From: Blautia sp. An249
GTDB taxonomy: Bacteria > Bacillota > Clostridia > Lachnospirales > Lachnospiraceae
Direction: 5' to 3'
Assembly: GCF_002159835.1 (NCBI RefSeq)
Contig: NZ_NFJL01000006.1
Coordinates: forward strand, 120,279-184,278
DNA: 64,000 bases
Made by a program: the position numbers and the translations under genes. The stretch's first letter is position 1. Each line of letters starts with the position of its first letter. The notes beneath the pieces were generated by a model. It saw only the letters and a program-made list of their open reading frames with translations. It ran no database searches and was not told where the DNA came from. Shown here in pieces: positions 40,991 to 49,994 of the stretch.

Positions 40991-41446
40991 ATGGGAACCT
41001 ATGAGGCAGTAAATAAAATATTAGTGGATTTATTTCATGAGATACAGGAAATAGAAGAAAGAGCAATCATAACTTCTGATTTCAAAGATATTTCAGGAAA
41101 CGATATGCACATCCTGGAAGCGGTGGGAATTAAAGAAGCCAGAAGCATGTCGGCAGTGGCGAAAGACCTGTCAATCACGGTGGGAACTTTAACAATCGCC
41201 ATTAACAACCTGGTGAAGAAAGGCTACGTAGTAAGACAGAGAAGTGAGACAGACCGCAGGGTGGTATTGATTTCTCTCTCACCAAAAGGAAAAAGGGCCT
41301 TCTATCATCACAAACAGTTCCACGATCAGATGGTGCAGGCAGTACTGGAAAATTTAAACGAAGAAGAAGAACGCTCTTTAACTGCCGCTTTAAATAAGCT
41401 TCATAAATTTTTCCGTCAGTACGGGGAAGAACCGGTTAAATCATAA
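40991..41446 (+). CDS. MarR-family regulator, FabT-like
   Basis: 151 residues. Winged-helix MarR protein. The wing and recognition helix (ITVGTLTIAINNLVKKGYV then RSETDRRVVLISL) and the N-terminal dimer region (DFKDISGNDMHILEAVGI) closely resemble streptococcal FabT, the repressor of fatty-acid synthesis genes. FabT normally heads the fab cluster; here it is an orphan, and no fatty-acid genes are in the window. The FabT-style palindrome over its own promoter supports both the identity and autoregulation. Targets elsewhere in the genome are expected. A role in the adjacent polysaccharide locus is possible but has no direct support. Confidence 0.83.
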   Translation: MGTYEAVNKILVDLFHEIQEIEERAIITSDFKDISGNDMHILEAVGIKEARSMSAVAKDLSITVGTLTIAINNLVKKGYVVRQRSETDRRVVLISLSPKGKRAFYHHKQFHDQMVQAVLENLNEEEERSLTAALNKLHKFFRQYGEEPVKS

Positions 41447-41485
41447 CCGGAAAGGCGCTAATTTTTCCAATTATGGAAAACCCAA

Positions 41486-41513
41486 TTGAAATTCCTATTA
41501 ACTGTGATATAAT
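41486..41513 (+). promoter_or_regulatory. Promoter of the polysaccharide locus
   Basis: TTGAAA (41486-41491), a 16-bp spacer and TATAAT (41508-41513). Confidence 0.7.
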
Positions 41514-41545
41514 TCCATTGGATTTAATTAAGAAGTTTTCTGTGC

Positions 41546-41577
41546 AGCCTGCAGGAAATGCTCCCGCAGGCTTTTTT
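41546..41577 (+). terminator. Leader terminator (attenuator) of the polysaccharide locus
   Basis: AGCCTGC (41546-41552) pairs with GCAGGCT (41566-41572) and a T-run follows. It lies between the promoter and the first gene, so transcripts must bypass it. Confidence 0.78.
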
Positions 41578-41600
41578 CACAAGAGTAAGGGGATACAGAT

Positions 41601-43652
41601 ATGAGAGGTACATTATTTAATAGGAAGAAAAAATTCGAGCACTGGGAGCTGATTGCCCTTTATCTGGTGGCTTATGATATTGTTGCGGTTAACTTTGCCT
41701 ATTTCTTTGGCCTGTGGCTGCGGTTTGATCTTCAATTCTCCCATATTCCCCAGGACTATCTGTCTTCATTCCTTCAGTTTACCCCTGTATATACCATATT
41801 TTCTATCATAGTATTTTACAGACTGCGTTTATATAAAAGCCTGTGGAGATTCGCCAGCCTGAGCGAACTAAACAGGATTGTCTGCGCGTCAGCAATTACC
41901 AGCCTGTTTCAGATTGTGGGAATCACCGTATTCTGCCAGAGGATGCCGGTTTCTTACTATCTGATTGGAGCAGCTCTTCAGTTCGCGGCTGTAGTGGGCG
42001 TCCGTTTCAGCTACCGTTATATCATCCTGCTGAGAAAGAAAAAGAAACAGACCGGGGAAAATGTGCGAAACGCCATGGTCATCGGCGCAGGAGCTGCCGG
42101 CCAGATCATCATCAAAGAGCTGAAAAACTCTTCCGAGACCAGGGCCGTGCCCTGCTGTATCATCGACGACAACTCCAACAAATGGGGACGCTTCATGTAT
42201 AACGTGCCCATCGTGGGCGGCAGAGACAGTATCATGGAAAACGTGAAAAAATACCACATCGATGAAATCCTGTTTGCCATCCCCACAGCCAGACCGGAAG
42301 AACGCCGGGATATTTTAAACATTTGTAAGGAAACCGGATGCGATCTGAAAAGTCTGCCAGGTGTTTACCAACTGGCCAACGGCGAAGTCTCATTAAGTAA
42401 GATGAAAGCCGTGGCTGTAGAAGAATTACTGGGAAGAGACCCTATTAAAGTGGATCTGGAAGAAATCTTCCGCTATCTCAGAGGAAAAACCATCCTGGTA
42501 ACCGGCGGGGGCGGCTCCATCGGCAGCGAACTGTGCCGGCAGATTGCAGGACATGAGCCAAAACAATTAATTGTCTTTGACATTTATGAAAACAGCGTAT
42601 ATGATATTGAGCAGGAACTGAAAAGAAAGTATCCCAATCTGAATCTGACTGCGCTGATTGGTTCTGTCCGGGATAGCCGGAGAATCAACCAGGTATTTGA
42701 AACTTATCATCCGGAAATCGTTTACCATGCAGCGGCTCATAAGCACGTACCACTTATGGAAACAAGTCCGAATGAGGCTATTAAAAACAATGTAATAGGT
42801 ACCTATAAAACCGCCTATGCGGCGCTGAAAAACGGAACACAGAGATTTGTACTGATTAGTACGGACAAAGCAGTGAACCCCACCAACATCATGGGCGCCA
42901 GCAAACGTCTCTGTGAAATGATCATCCAGAGTATGGACGTCATTGCCAAAGCCGGAAGGATGGAGATCCTGCCCTTTCTCCACGAACATTCAGAGGAAAA
43001 CGATGAAAACCTGAAAATCTCCGCAACGAAAACGAAGACGGAATTCGTAGCCGTAAGATTCGGAAATGTGCTGGGAAGCAACGGCTCCGTAATTCCCCTG
43101 TTCAAAAAGCAGATCGAAGCCGGAGGCCCTGTGACCGTGACTCATCCGGACATCATCCGTTACTTCATGACCATACCGGAAGCAGTAAGCCTGGTGCTCC
43201 AGGCGGGAGTCCTGGCCAGAGGAGGCGAGATCTTCGTACTGGACATGGGAGAACCGGTGAAAATCGATACACTGGCCCGAAATCTAATCAAGTTATCCGG
43301 CTACAAGCCGGACGAGGACATACAGGTTGTATATACCGGATTAAGGCTGGGAGAAAAACTCTTTGAAGAAAAGCTGATGGCGGAAGAGGGAATGAAAAAG
43401 ACGAAAAATGAACTGATACATATCGGAAAACCCATTCCCTTCAATACAGAAGTGTTCCTCCTGCAGCTGACACATCTGGCAAAAGCCTGCAACCGAAACA
43501 GTGAGGATATTGTGGGGATGGTGGAAGAAATGGTGACCACATTCCATCCGGCGGAGGAGAAACCGGAAGAAAAGATAAAGAAAAAAGAGAGATATTTTGC
43601 AGAACAAACAGCCATGATGGAAGAAGCGGCAGTGACGGTAGAAAATAGATGA
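41601..43652 (+). CDS. Membrane nucleotide-sugar 4,6-dehydratase (PglF/CapD/FlaA1-type)
   Basis: 683 residues. Four membrane helices (about 20-145) are followed by a first Rossmann-like domain (AMVIGAGAAGQIII near 157) and a second, catalytic SDR domain (TILVTGGGGSIGSE near 295). The catalytic segment STDKAVNPTNIMGASKR is the PglF/WbpM-type variant in which Met replaces the usual SDR Tyr. These enzymes convert UDP-GlcNAc to the 4-keto-6-deoxy sugar. An insertion of about 25 charged residues (LHEHSEENDENLKISATKTK) precedes VAVRFGNVLGS. The aminotransferase encoded next in the locus could take the product to a 4-amino sugar. Its base composition is like the chromosome core, unlike the later genes. 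It is the first gene of the polysaccharide locus. Confidence 0.92.
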   Translation: MRGTLFNRKKKFEHWELIALYLVAYDIVAVNFAYFFGLWLRFDLQFSHIPQDYLSSFLQFTPVYTIFSIIVFYRLRLYKSLWRFASLSELNRIVCASAITSLFQIVGITVFCQRMPVSYYLIGAALQFAAVVGVRFSYRYIILLRKKKKQTGENVRNAMVIGAGAAGQIIIKELKNSSETRAVPCCIIDDNSNKWGRFMYNVPIVGGRDSIMENVKKYHIDEILFAIPTARPEERRDILNICKETGCDLKSLPGVYQLANGEVSLSKMKAVAVEELLGRDPIKVDLEEIFRYLRGKTILVTGGGGSIGSELCRQIAGHEPKQLIVFDIYENSVYDIEQELKRKYPNLNLTALIGSVRDSRRINQVFETYHPEIVYHAAAHKHVPLMETSPNEAIKNNVIGTYKTAYAALKNGTQRFVLISTDKAVNPTNIMGASKRLCEMIIQSMDVIAKAGRMEILPFLHEHSEENDENLKISATKTKTEFVAVRFGNVLGSNGSVIPLFKKQIEAGGPVTVTHPDIIRYFMTIPEAVSLVLQAGVLARGGEIFVLDMGEPVKIDTLARNLIKLSGYKPDEDIQVVYTGLRLGEKLFEEKLMAEEGMKKTKNELIHIGKPIPFNTEVFLLQLTHLAKACNRNSEDIVGMVEEMVTTFHPAEEKPEEKIKKKERYFAEQTAMMEEAAVTVENR

Positions 43653-44210
43653 CATGAATTTACGATATAAAGTAGCATGGTGTTAGTTTTTTGTGGAATT
43701 AGTCCCAGATTGTTAAATAAACATCAACTATACTATTGTTCTAGTCAGCTATAAAAAGATAGAGAGTATTATCGTTAATCAGTATTTTTTGATAGATAAA
43801 TAATTATAGACCATGATTTTAAGAAAGAAAAGCGACTATGAAGGTTTCATTTTCACCACTAGCAAAACATGAGTGGATGGAGAGTCATTGGCAGGAATGT
43901 GGGTTACATGAATGCTGTAGCTTGTTAAAGATTTTATTGGAAAGAGAAAGCGATAAGCGTTTCAAAGAGATGATGGAGTGGTTCAGAGGTGGATTAGCAC
44001 ATTAAGAGCGAAGAATGACCGTATAAAACAGGCGGTTTGTCTTAAGGCTCTGGTTGCCATAAGCGGTGTTGCTAATTTAGTATAAAGGGATGTTGATTAG
44101 GTACATATTGAAGTCGGACCGCACGGTCACACTACTGGTAAGGAACATCATTTTGGAGGTGTCTGCCGATTACGGCATAGACAATAAATTACAGAGGAGC
44201 AGGAAACAAA
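43653..44210 (+). other. 558-bp non-coding or decayed stretch inside the polysaccharide locus
   Basis: It holds a 55-codon frame (43838-44005, see separate entry) and a following 31-codon run in another frame (ISTLRAKNDRIKQAVCLKAL), which together look like a broken gene. The last 200 bases, before the aminotransferase gene, have several inverted repeats: GACCGCACGGTC, TGCCGATTACGGCA at about 44164, and GATGTT with AACATC. A structured leader RNA or an old junction scar are both possible. No clear promoter was found. Confidence 0.45.
43838..44005 (+). pseudogene. Short frame of 55 codons, probable gene remnant
   Basis: It encodes MKVSFSPLAKHEWMESH and on to EWFRGGLAH. No family is recognised and the ribosome site is weak. 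Coding-like sequence seems to continue in a different frame after it, which suggests a frameshifted remnant rather than a working gene. Confidence 0.3.
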
Positions 44211-45521
44211 ATGGATAAAAATCATTATTTGAACGATCCGAGATTTAAAGGTATTACTCCATTTGCTAGAAAGATCTGGCTCTCATCGCCAACCATGCAT
44301 GGAGACGAGGAGAAGTGGGTTGTGGATGCGATTCATAAAAATTGGGTAAGTACAGTCGGTGAAAATATCAATGTTGTTGAACAGCAGATTGCCAAGTTTA
44401 TTGGACGTAAATATGCGATTGGATTGTCTTCCGGTACAGCAGCCCTTCATCTGGCAGTGAAGCTTTGTGGAGAGCAGCTATATGGTCAGCCCAAGGTTGG
44501 TCACGGCACTTTGGAAGGTCACAAAGTATTCTGCTCCGATATGACCTTTGACGCTACGGTCAATCCAGTGGCATACGAGGGGGGAGAAGCTGTATTTATT
44601 GATACAGAGTACGATACTTGGAACATGGACCCAGCGGCGTTGGAAAAAGCATTTGAAATTTATCCGGATGTAAAACTCATTGTGGTGGCTCATCTGTATG
44701 GTACGCCTGGGAAAATACGAGAGATCAGAGATATAGCGGATAAACATGGTGCGCTGATTGTGGAAGACGCGGCAGAATCTCTGGCTGCTACATATAACGG
44801 TGTCCAGACGGGGTGCTTTGGTGATGTCTCAATAGTGTCCATGAACGGTAATAAATTGATTTGTGGAAGTTCTGGAGGAATGTTGCTGACAGATAAATTC
44901 GATTGGGCGAACAAGGCTAGAAAGTGGTCTACACAGAGCCGGGAGAATGCTCCTTGGTATCAGCATGAGGAGATAGGATACAACTACCGCATGAGCAACA
45001 TTATTGCTGGTGTGATAAGGGGGCAGCTTCCCTATATAGAGGAGCATAGAGCGCAGAAGAAAGTGATTTATGAGAGGTATAAGGAGAAACTGGCGGGCTT
45101 GCCGATGTCGATGAATCCGGTCGAACTAGCCGGTGCGGAGATTGAACCAAATTACTGGCTGAGTTGTCTGATCATTGACAAAGATGCAATGTGTCCGCAG
45201 ATACGTGGGGAGCAGGAAGCATTGTATAAGACGGAGTCTGGCAAGAGCTGCCCAACGGAAATTCTGGAAGCAATGATGGCTTTTAATGTTGAGGGCAGAC
45301 CGATCTGGAAGCCGATGCACATGCAGCCAATCTATCGGATGAATGGGTTTGTGAGGAGAGATAGGAATGGACGTGGCCGGAGTAATGCTTATATTGAATG
45401 TGGCTGTTTGGATGTAGGTATGAATATCTTTGAGAGAGGACTGTGTTTACCATCTGATAACAAGATGACGGTAGAAGAGCAGGATAAGGTTATTGAGATA
45501 GTGAAAAGCTGTTTTAAATGA
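44211..45521 (+). CDS. DegT/DnrJ/EryC1/StrS-family nucleotide-sugar aminotransferase
   Basis: 436 residues. PLP enzyme of the sugar 3- or 4-aminotransferase family (PglE/LegC/PseC-like). Landmarks are IGLSSGTAALHLAVK (cofactor phosphate site), VAHLYGTPGKIREI, IVEDAAESLAA with the PLP-ring Asp, and the Schiff-base Lys in SMNGNKLICGSSGG. The length is a little above the family norm because of a segment around RGEQEALYKTESGKSCPTEILEA. With the upstream 4,6-dehydratase it would make a UDP-4-amino-4,6-dideoxy-HexNAc, the precursor type used by PglC-like transferases. No PglD-type N-acetyltransferase is seen nearby. AGAGGAGCAGG precedes the start. Confidence 0.9.
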   Translation: MDKNHYLNDPRFKGITPFARKIWLSSPTMHGDEEKWVVDAIHKNWVSTVGENINVVEQQIAKFIGRKYAIGLSSGTAALHLAVKLCGEQLYGQPKVGHGTLEGHKVFCSDMTFDATVNPVAYEGGEAVFIDTEYDTWNMDPAALEKAFEIYPDVKLIVVAHLYGTPGKIREIRDIADKHGALIVEDAAESLAATYNGVQTGCFGDVSIVSMNGNKLICGSSGGMLLTDKFDWANKARKWSTQSRENAPWYQHEEIGYNYRMSNIIAGVIRGQLPYIEEHRAQKKVIYERYKEKLAGLPMSMNPVELAGAEIEPNYWLSCLIIDKDAMCPQIRGEQEALYKTESGKSCPTEILEAMMAFNVEGRPIWKPMHMQPIYRMNGFVRRDRNGRGRSNAYIECGCLDVGMNIFERGLCLPSDNKMTVEEQDKVIEIVKSCFK

Positions 45522-45605
45522 TATTAAAGGTTTCTTTCGGCTAAGTAAACAGCACAGGTTTTTAAAAAGTTATTTCATGAATTGGAAAGATGAGGAGAAA
45601 AAACA

Positions 45606-46919
45606 ATGGATCTGTACGAAAAAATAAAAAACCAGGAAGAATCCCTTTCTTTAGTAGGTCTCGGTTATGTAGGAATGCCTATTGCCGTAGAATTCGCTAA
45701 ACGTGGAATAAAAGTAATCGGATTTGATCTGAACGCCACGAAGATCGAGACCTATAAATCTGGAATTGACCCAACTAATGAAGTTGGAGATGAGGTTATA
45801 AAGAATACGACGGTTGAATTTACTGCTAATGAAGAGGATTTGAAAAGAGCGAAATTTCATATTGTAGCGGTTCCTACCCCTGTCAATGACGACCATACAC
45901 CGGATCTTACTCCGATAGAGGGCGCAAGTGAGATACTTGGACGAAATCTGACAAAAGGTTCAATCATTGTCTTTGAGTCAACGGTCTACCCAGGAGTAAC
46001 CGAAGATATCTGTGTACCAATTCTGGAGCGTGAGTCCGGTTTAAAGTGTGGTGCAGATTTCAAGATTGGATATTCGCCGGAACGTATTAATCCGGGTGAT
46101 AAGGTACACAGGCTTTCAACAATCACAAAGATTGTATCCGGTATGGATGAGGAGACACTCGATACCGTTGCTAAAGTTTATGAGATTGTTGTTAATGCTG
46201 GAGTACATAGAGCAGAAAGCATTAAGGTAGCTGAAGCAGCTAAAGTCATAGAGAACAGTCAGCGTGATATCAATATTGCTTTCATGAATGAGCTGTCCAT
46301 CATATTTAATAAGATGAGAATTGATACCAAGTCTGTTCTAGAAGCAGCGGGAACGAAGTGGAATTTTTTGAAGTTTTACCCCGGTCTTGTAGGTGGCCAT
46401 TGCATTGGAGTGGATCCTTATTATCTGACTTACAAGGCAGAGGAATTAGGATATCACAGCCAGATCATACTTTCAGGACGCCGGATTAACGATGACATGG
46501 GCAAATATGTGGCAGAGAATGTGGTGAAGAATCTGATCGCAGCAGATAAGGCTGTCAAAGGAGCGAAAGTTGCAATTTTGGGTTTTACATTTAAAGAGAA
46601 CTGTCCGGATACCCGGAATACGAAAGTAATTGATATAGTCAACGAACTTAATGAGTATGGAATCTATCCGATGATTGCGGATCCTACTGCAGATGCAGCT
46701 GAGGCGAAACGTTTGTATGATGTAGATTTTGTAACTATGGATGCGATTAAAGATATGGATGCTGTGGTACTGGCAGTGGCTCATACAGAATTTGCATCTC
46801 TTACCATGGATCAGATTGATAGCTTCTTTGGAGAAGAAAAGAAGGTTCTACTTGATCTGAAAGGTTTGCTGAACCGAAAAGAATATGAAGCTGTTGGATA
46901 TAGTTACTGGAGGCTGTAA
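45606..46919 (+). CDS. UDP-N-acetylhexosamine 6-dehydrogenase (TviB/WbpO-like)
   Basis: 437 residues. Four-electron UDP-sugar dehydrogenase that oxidises C6 to a uronic acid with NAD+. The Rossmann start is SLVGLGYVGMPIAVEFA, VAVPTPVNDDHTPDLTP and FESTVYPGVTEDI are family hallmarks, and the catalytic Cys lies in GGHCIGVDPYYLT. The C-terminal UDP-binding domain starts near VAILGFTFKENCPDTRNTK. The overall pattern is closest to the TviB/WbpO/WbpA group, which acts on UDP-GlcNAc or UDP-GalNAc, rather than to UDP-glucose dehydrogenases. The epimerase gene beginning 2 nt later is TviC/WbpP-like, so the pair should make UDP-GalNAcA. Confidence 0.9.
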   Translation: MDLYEKIKNQEESLSLVGLGYVGMPIAVEFAKRGIKVIGFDLNATKIETYKSGIDPTNEVGDEVIKNTTVEFTANEEDLKRAKFHIVAVPTPVNDDHTPDLTPIEGASEILGRNLTKGSIIVFESTVYPGVTEDICVPILERESGLKCGADFKIGYSPERINPGDKVHRLSTITKIVSGMDEETLDTVAKVYEIVVNAGVHRAESIKVAEAAKVIENSQRDINIAFMNELSIIFNKMRIDTKSVLEAAGTKWNFLKFYPGLVGGHCIGVDPYYLTYKAEELGYHSQIILSGRRINDDMGKYVAENVVKNLIAADKAVKGAKVAILGFTFKENCPDTRNTKVIDIVNELNEYGIYPMIADPTADAAEAKRLYDVDFVTMDAIKDMDAVVLAVAHTEFASLTMDQIDSFFGEEKKVLLDLKGLLNRKEYEAVGYSYWRL

Positions 46920-46921
46920 TC

Positions 46922-47896
46922 ATGGGATACGAGAATGTGAAATTTTTGGAGGAAAGCACCTTCCTTGTTACAGGTGGAGCAGGCTTTATAGGATCTAACC
47001 TGTGTGAATCGATATTAAAGTTGGGATATAAGGTTCGTTGTTTGGATGACCTTTCAACCGGCAAACAGGAGAATGTGGATCTGTTTCTGGATAATCCAAA
47101 CTATACATTTATAAAAGGTGACATTAAGGATCTGAATACATGTATGAAAGCCTGTGAGGGTGTGGATTATGTTCTAAATCAGGCGGCTTGGGGCTCGGTT
47201 CCTCGGAGTATTGAGATGCCACTGTACTACTGCGATAACAATATCAAAGGGACTTTGAATATGATGGAAGCAGCACGAAAGAACGGTGTGAAGAAGTTTG
47301 TCTATGCATCCAGTAGTAGCGTATATGGAGATGAGCCGAATTTGCCGAAGCAGGAAGGAAGAGAAGGAAAACTTTTATCTCCTTACGCAGTCAGCAAAAG
47401 AGCCAATGAAGAGTGGGCGAAACAGTATACCAAGCACTATGGCTTGGACACGTACGGTTTGCGTTACTTTAATGTTTTCGGTCGTCGTCAGGATCCGAAT
47501 GGTGTATATGCTGCAGTTATTCCAAAATTCGTCAAACAGCTTCTGGACGGCGAGCAGCCGACCATTAACGGCGATGGAAAGCAGAGTAGGGATTTCACTT
47601 ACATTGAGAATGTCATTGAAGCAAATCTGAAAGCCTGTCTTGCTCCGTCATCTGTTGCCGGCGAGGCTTTTAATATTGCGTATGGCGGCAGGGAGTATCT
47701 GGTCGATATATATTATGGTTTAACTAAGGCACTTGGTGTTGAAATAGAGCCGAAGTATGGGCCGGACAGAGCGGGCGATATCAAGCATAGCAATGCGGAT
47801 ATCAGTAAAGCGAAAGAGCTGCTTGGATATGATCCTGACTGGAGTTTCGAGAGAGGGATTAAGGTTGCGATTGAGTGGTATAGGGAGAATTTGTAA
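46922..47896 (+). CDS. UDP-GlcNAc/GlcNAcA C4-epimerase (TviC/WbpP-like)
   Basis: 324 residues. Extended SDR epimerase. FLVTGGAGFIGSNLCE is the NAD+ loop, the catalytic residues sit in YASSSSVYGDE and YAVSKRANE (YxxxK), and LRYFNVFGRRQDPNG is typical of UDP-hexose epimerases. The WbpP/TviC subgroup, which prefers N-acetylated and C6-oxidised sugars, shows the QAAWGSVPRSIEMP stretch as here. The ribosome site GGAGG lies inside the end of the dehydrogenase gene. Expected product with that enzyme: UDP-GalNAcA for the repeat unit. It is the last gene before the sequence becomes clearly AT-rich. Confidence 0.88.
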   Translation: MGYENVKFLEESTFLVTGGAGFIGSNLCESILKLGYKVRCLDDLSTGKQENVDLFLDNPNYTFIKGDIKDLNTCMKACEGVDYVLNQAAWGSVPRSIEMPLYYCDNNIKGTLNMMEAARKNGVKKFVYASSSSVYGDEPNLPKQEGREGKLLSPYAVSKRANEEWAKQYTKHYGLDTYGLRYFNVFGRRQDPNGVYAAVIPKFVKQLLDGEQPTINGDGKQSRDFTYIENVIEANLKACLAPSSVAGEAFNIAYGGREYLVDIYYGLTKALGVEIEPKYGPDRAGDIKHSNADISKAKELLGYDPDWSFERGIKVAIEWYRENL

Positions 47897-47925
47897 CTTA
47901 TCTATACCAGATGTAAGGATAAAAT

Positions 47926-48975
47926 ATGAAGAAGTATAAAATAGGTGTATGCGGTAATTTTGATTTAGACAAAGGTTATTTGAACGGGCAAGTTATAAGA
48001 AGTATATCAATAGTAACTGAGATTGAAAATAAATTAGGAAGAAACACTTTATGTAAAGTTGATTATACGCAGTGGAAGAAAAAGCCGATTCAGACATTTT
48101 ATGAATTTGTGAAATTACTATTATATAGTGAAAATGTGATTATTTTTCCGGATCTACGTGCTATTTATGCATTAGTACCTTTGGGAGTAGTATTGAAAGG
48201 TGTTACAGGTACTAAAGTTTATTATAACGTTATCGGAGGATGGTTGCCTGAATTTCTGCAAAAGCACAAAGTTATCCGTTATTGGACAATAAAGTTGGAT
48301 GGCTTATTTGTTCAAACAAGGATACTCGCTGAACAATTAAGAACAATAGGAGTAAATAAAACAACAATATTTCCTAATTTTAAAAGAATAAAGGTTTATA
48401 CAGAAGATAAGTTGAAGGTTGATTTTGTTAAGCCTTATCCTCTAATTTTTATGTCTAGAGTGACAGAGCGCAAAGGCATACGCGAGCTGGTTAGAATAGT
48501 AAATAAGTTGAATCAGGATCAGCCGCGCTTTAGTCTAGATATTTATGGTTCTATTGAAACTCATTTTGCAGAGCAATTTGAAAAGTTAAAGAAGGAGTTT
48601 ACCCCATATATTCATTATAAAGGCCAAGTAGATCCTTTAAAAACAAGTGAAGTGATGCATAATTATTTTCTCCATGTTTTTCCGACAACATATCGTACAG
48701 AAGGTTATCCTGGATCTATATTGGATGCCTTATCGGCGGGAACACCTACACTTGCGGCAAGATGGCAATCTTATGAGGATGTTTTGACTGAAAACAAAAC
48801 TGGAATATCCTTTGCAATGGAAAATTGGGAAGAATTAGAAGGAAAGCTTGTAGAAATTTATAACAAACCTGAAATTATTGATGGTATGAGAATAAATTGT
48901 CTAAAAGAAGCTAGGAATTACATACCGGGAAATGTGATAAACATAATGTTGGAGAAAATCGATGGTGATGATTAA
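47926..48975 (+). CDS. Glycosyltransferase, GT4-like
   Basis: 349 residues with a GT-B fold. The C-terminal half shows MSRVTERKGIRELVRIV, DIYGS, YKGQVDPLKTSEVM and the donor-site motif FPTTYRTEGYPGSILDAL, in which the Glu-x7-Glu pair of GT4 enzymes appears as E-GYPGSILD. There is no membrane segment, so it should work on the inner face of the membrane. The acceptor and donor cannot be told from the sequence; UDP-GalNAcA, made by the two preceding enzymes, is one possibility. The gene is notably AT-rich. It overlaps the next gene by 14 nt, so translation is coupled. Confidence 0.87.
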   Translation: MKKYKIGVCGNFDLDKGYLNGQVIRSISIVTEIENKLGRNTLCKVDYTQWKKKPIQTFYEFVKLLLYSENVIIFPDLRAIYALVPLGVVLKGVTGTKVYYNVIGGWLPEFLQKHKVIRYWTIKLDGLFVQTRILAEQLRTIGVNKTTIFPNFKRIKVYTEDKLKVDFVKPYPLIFMSRVTERKGIRELVRIVNKLNQDQPRFSLDIYGSIETHFAEQFEKLKKEFTPYIHYKGQVDPLKTSEVMHNYFLHVFPTTYRTEGYPGSILDALSAGTPTLAARWQSYEDVLTENKTGISFAMENWEELEGKLVEIYNKPEIIDGMRINCLKEARNYIPGNVINIMLEKIDGDD

Positions 48976-49963
48976 AAATTATACAGACATACTAATTGCG
49001 CTGAGCCGTTTTTCAAGGAAACATCCATTGTTTCATCAAATTCTTCATCGTTGCAGTGTGGCAATTGTGGGCTTACAGAAGTTTATTCCGGATGAATTAT
49101 ATGCAAAGCAGATGTATAAACGATATACGGGTCTTACACTTAATTTAAAAGAGCCTCATTTATTTAATGAAAAGTTGTGGTGGATTAAATTAAATGTACG
49201 CAATCCGCTTATGACACGTTGCACAGACAAGTATCAAGTAAGAGAATATGTGGCGGAGTGTGGTTATCCTGATATTTTGAATAAACTATACGGTGTATAC
49301 GATAAAGCTGAACAGGTGCCTTTAGATTCATTTTCAAAGGAAGTGTTTATTAAATGTACCCATGGGTCAGGAACAAATTGCATTTATCGCCCTCGAAGCA
49401 ATTTTGACCATAGACGATTTATATCTGATTTCAATTTTGATTTAAGGCAAAATCATTTTTGGAATTCTAGGGAATGGAATTATAAAAATATTGTTCCTAG
49501 AATTATGTGCGAACAGGTATTAAGAGATAAGAATGGGAAACTTCCACGGGATTACAAATTTATGTGTTTCCATGGGAAGCCTAAATTGTTGTTTTTAGAG
49601 AATGAAGTTTGTGATGAAAATGGTCGTAGAAATACCTCTGGAACACGCTTTATAAATGTCTATGATATGGATTTTAGGTTGACTTCAATTACTTCAGGCT
49701 GTTTGTCACAAGTAAATGCGCTAATAAAAAGACCCATAAATTTTGAATATATGAAGGAAATTGCGGCGAAGTTGTCAGAGCCATTCCCACATTGTCGTGT
49801 TGATTTATACGATTTGGATGGTAAGGTTTATTTTGGCGAAATTACTTTTTTTCATGGAGGAGGTTGTGTCGATATTAAACCATACGAGGCGCAACTTCAA
49901 ATGGGAAATTGGATTGACTTGGCAGCGATACCATCAAAGTATATAAAAAATGCAGGCAACTAA
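48962..49963 (+). CDS. TupA-like ATP-grasp protein (ATP-grasp 1)
   Basis: 333 residues (an alternative start two codons later is possible). It matches the TupA-like ATP-grasp pattern: LNLKEPHLFNEKLWWIK, RCTDKYQVREYV, the nucleotide loop VFIKCTHGSGTN, LPRDYKFMCFHGKPK and the metal-binding end CRVDLYDLDGKVYFGEITFFHGGG. TupA of alkaliphilic Bacillus is linked to teichuronopeptide, a polymer of polyglutamate and polyglucuronate. Relatives occur in many capsule loci, where they are thought to join an amino acid or amine to a sugar acid carboxylate. UDP-GalNAcA, predicted from the upstream genes, would supply such carboxylates. The reaction here is inferred. Confidence 0.85.
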   Translation: MVMIKNYTDILIALSRFSRKHPLFHQILHRCSVAIVGLQKFIPDELYAKQMYKRYTGLTLNLKEPHLFNEKLWWIKLNVRNPLMTRCTDKYQVREYVAECGYPDILNKLYGVYDKAEQVPLDSFSKEVFIKCTHGSGTNCIYRPRSNFDHRRFISDFNFDLRQNHFWNSREWNYKNIVPRIMCEQVLRDKNGKLPRDYKFMCFHGKPKLLFLENEVCDENGRRNTSGTRFINVYDMDFRLTSITSGCLSQVNALIKRPINFEYMKEIAAKLSEPFPHCRVDLYDLDGKVYFGEITFFHGGGCVDIKPYEAQLQMGNWIDLAAIPSKYIKNAGN

Positions 49964-49994
49964 GCGATGATATTGTATTGAAAGAGATAATCAT

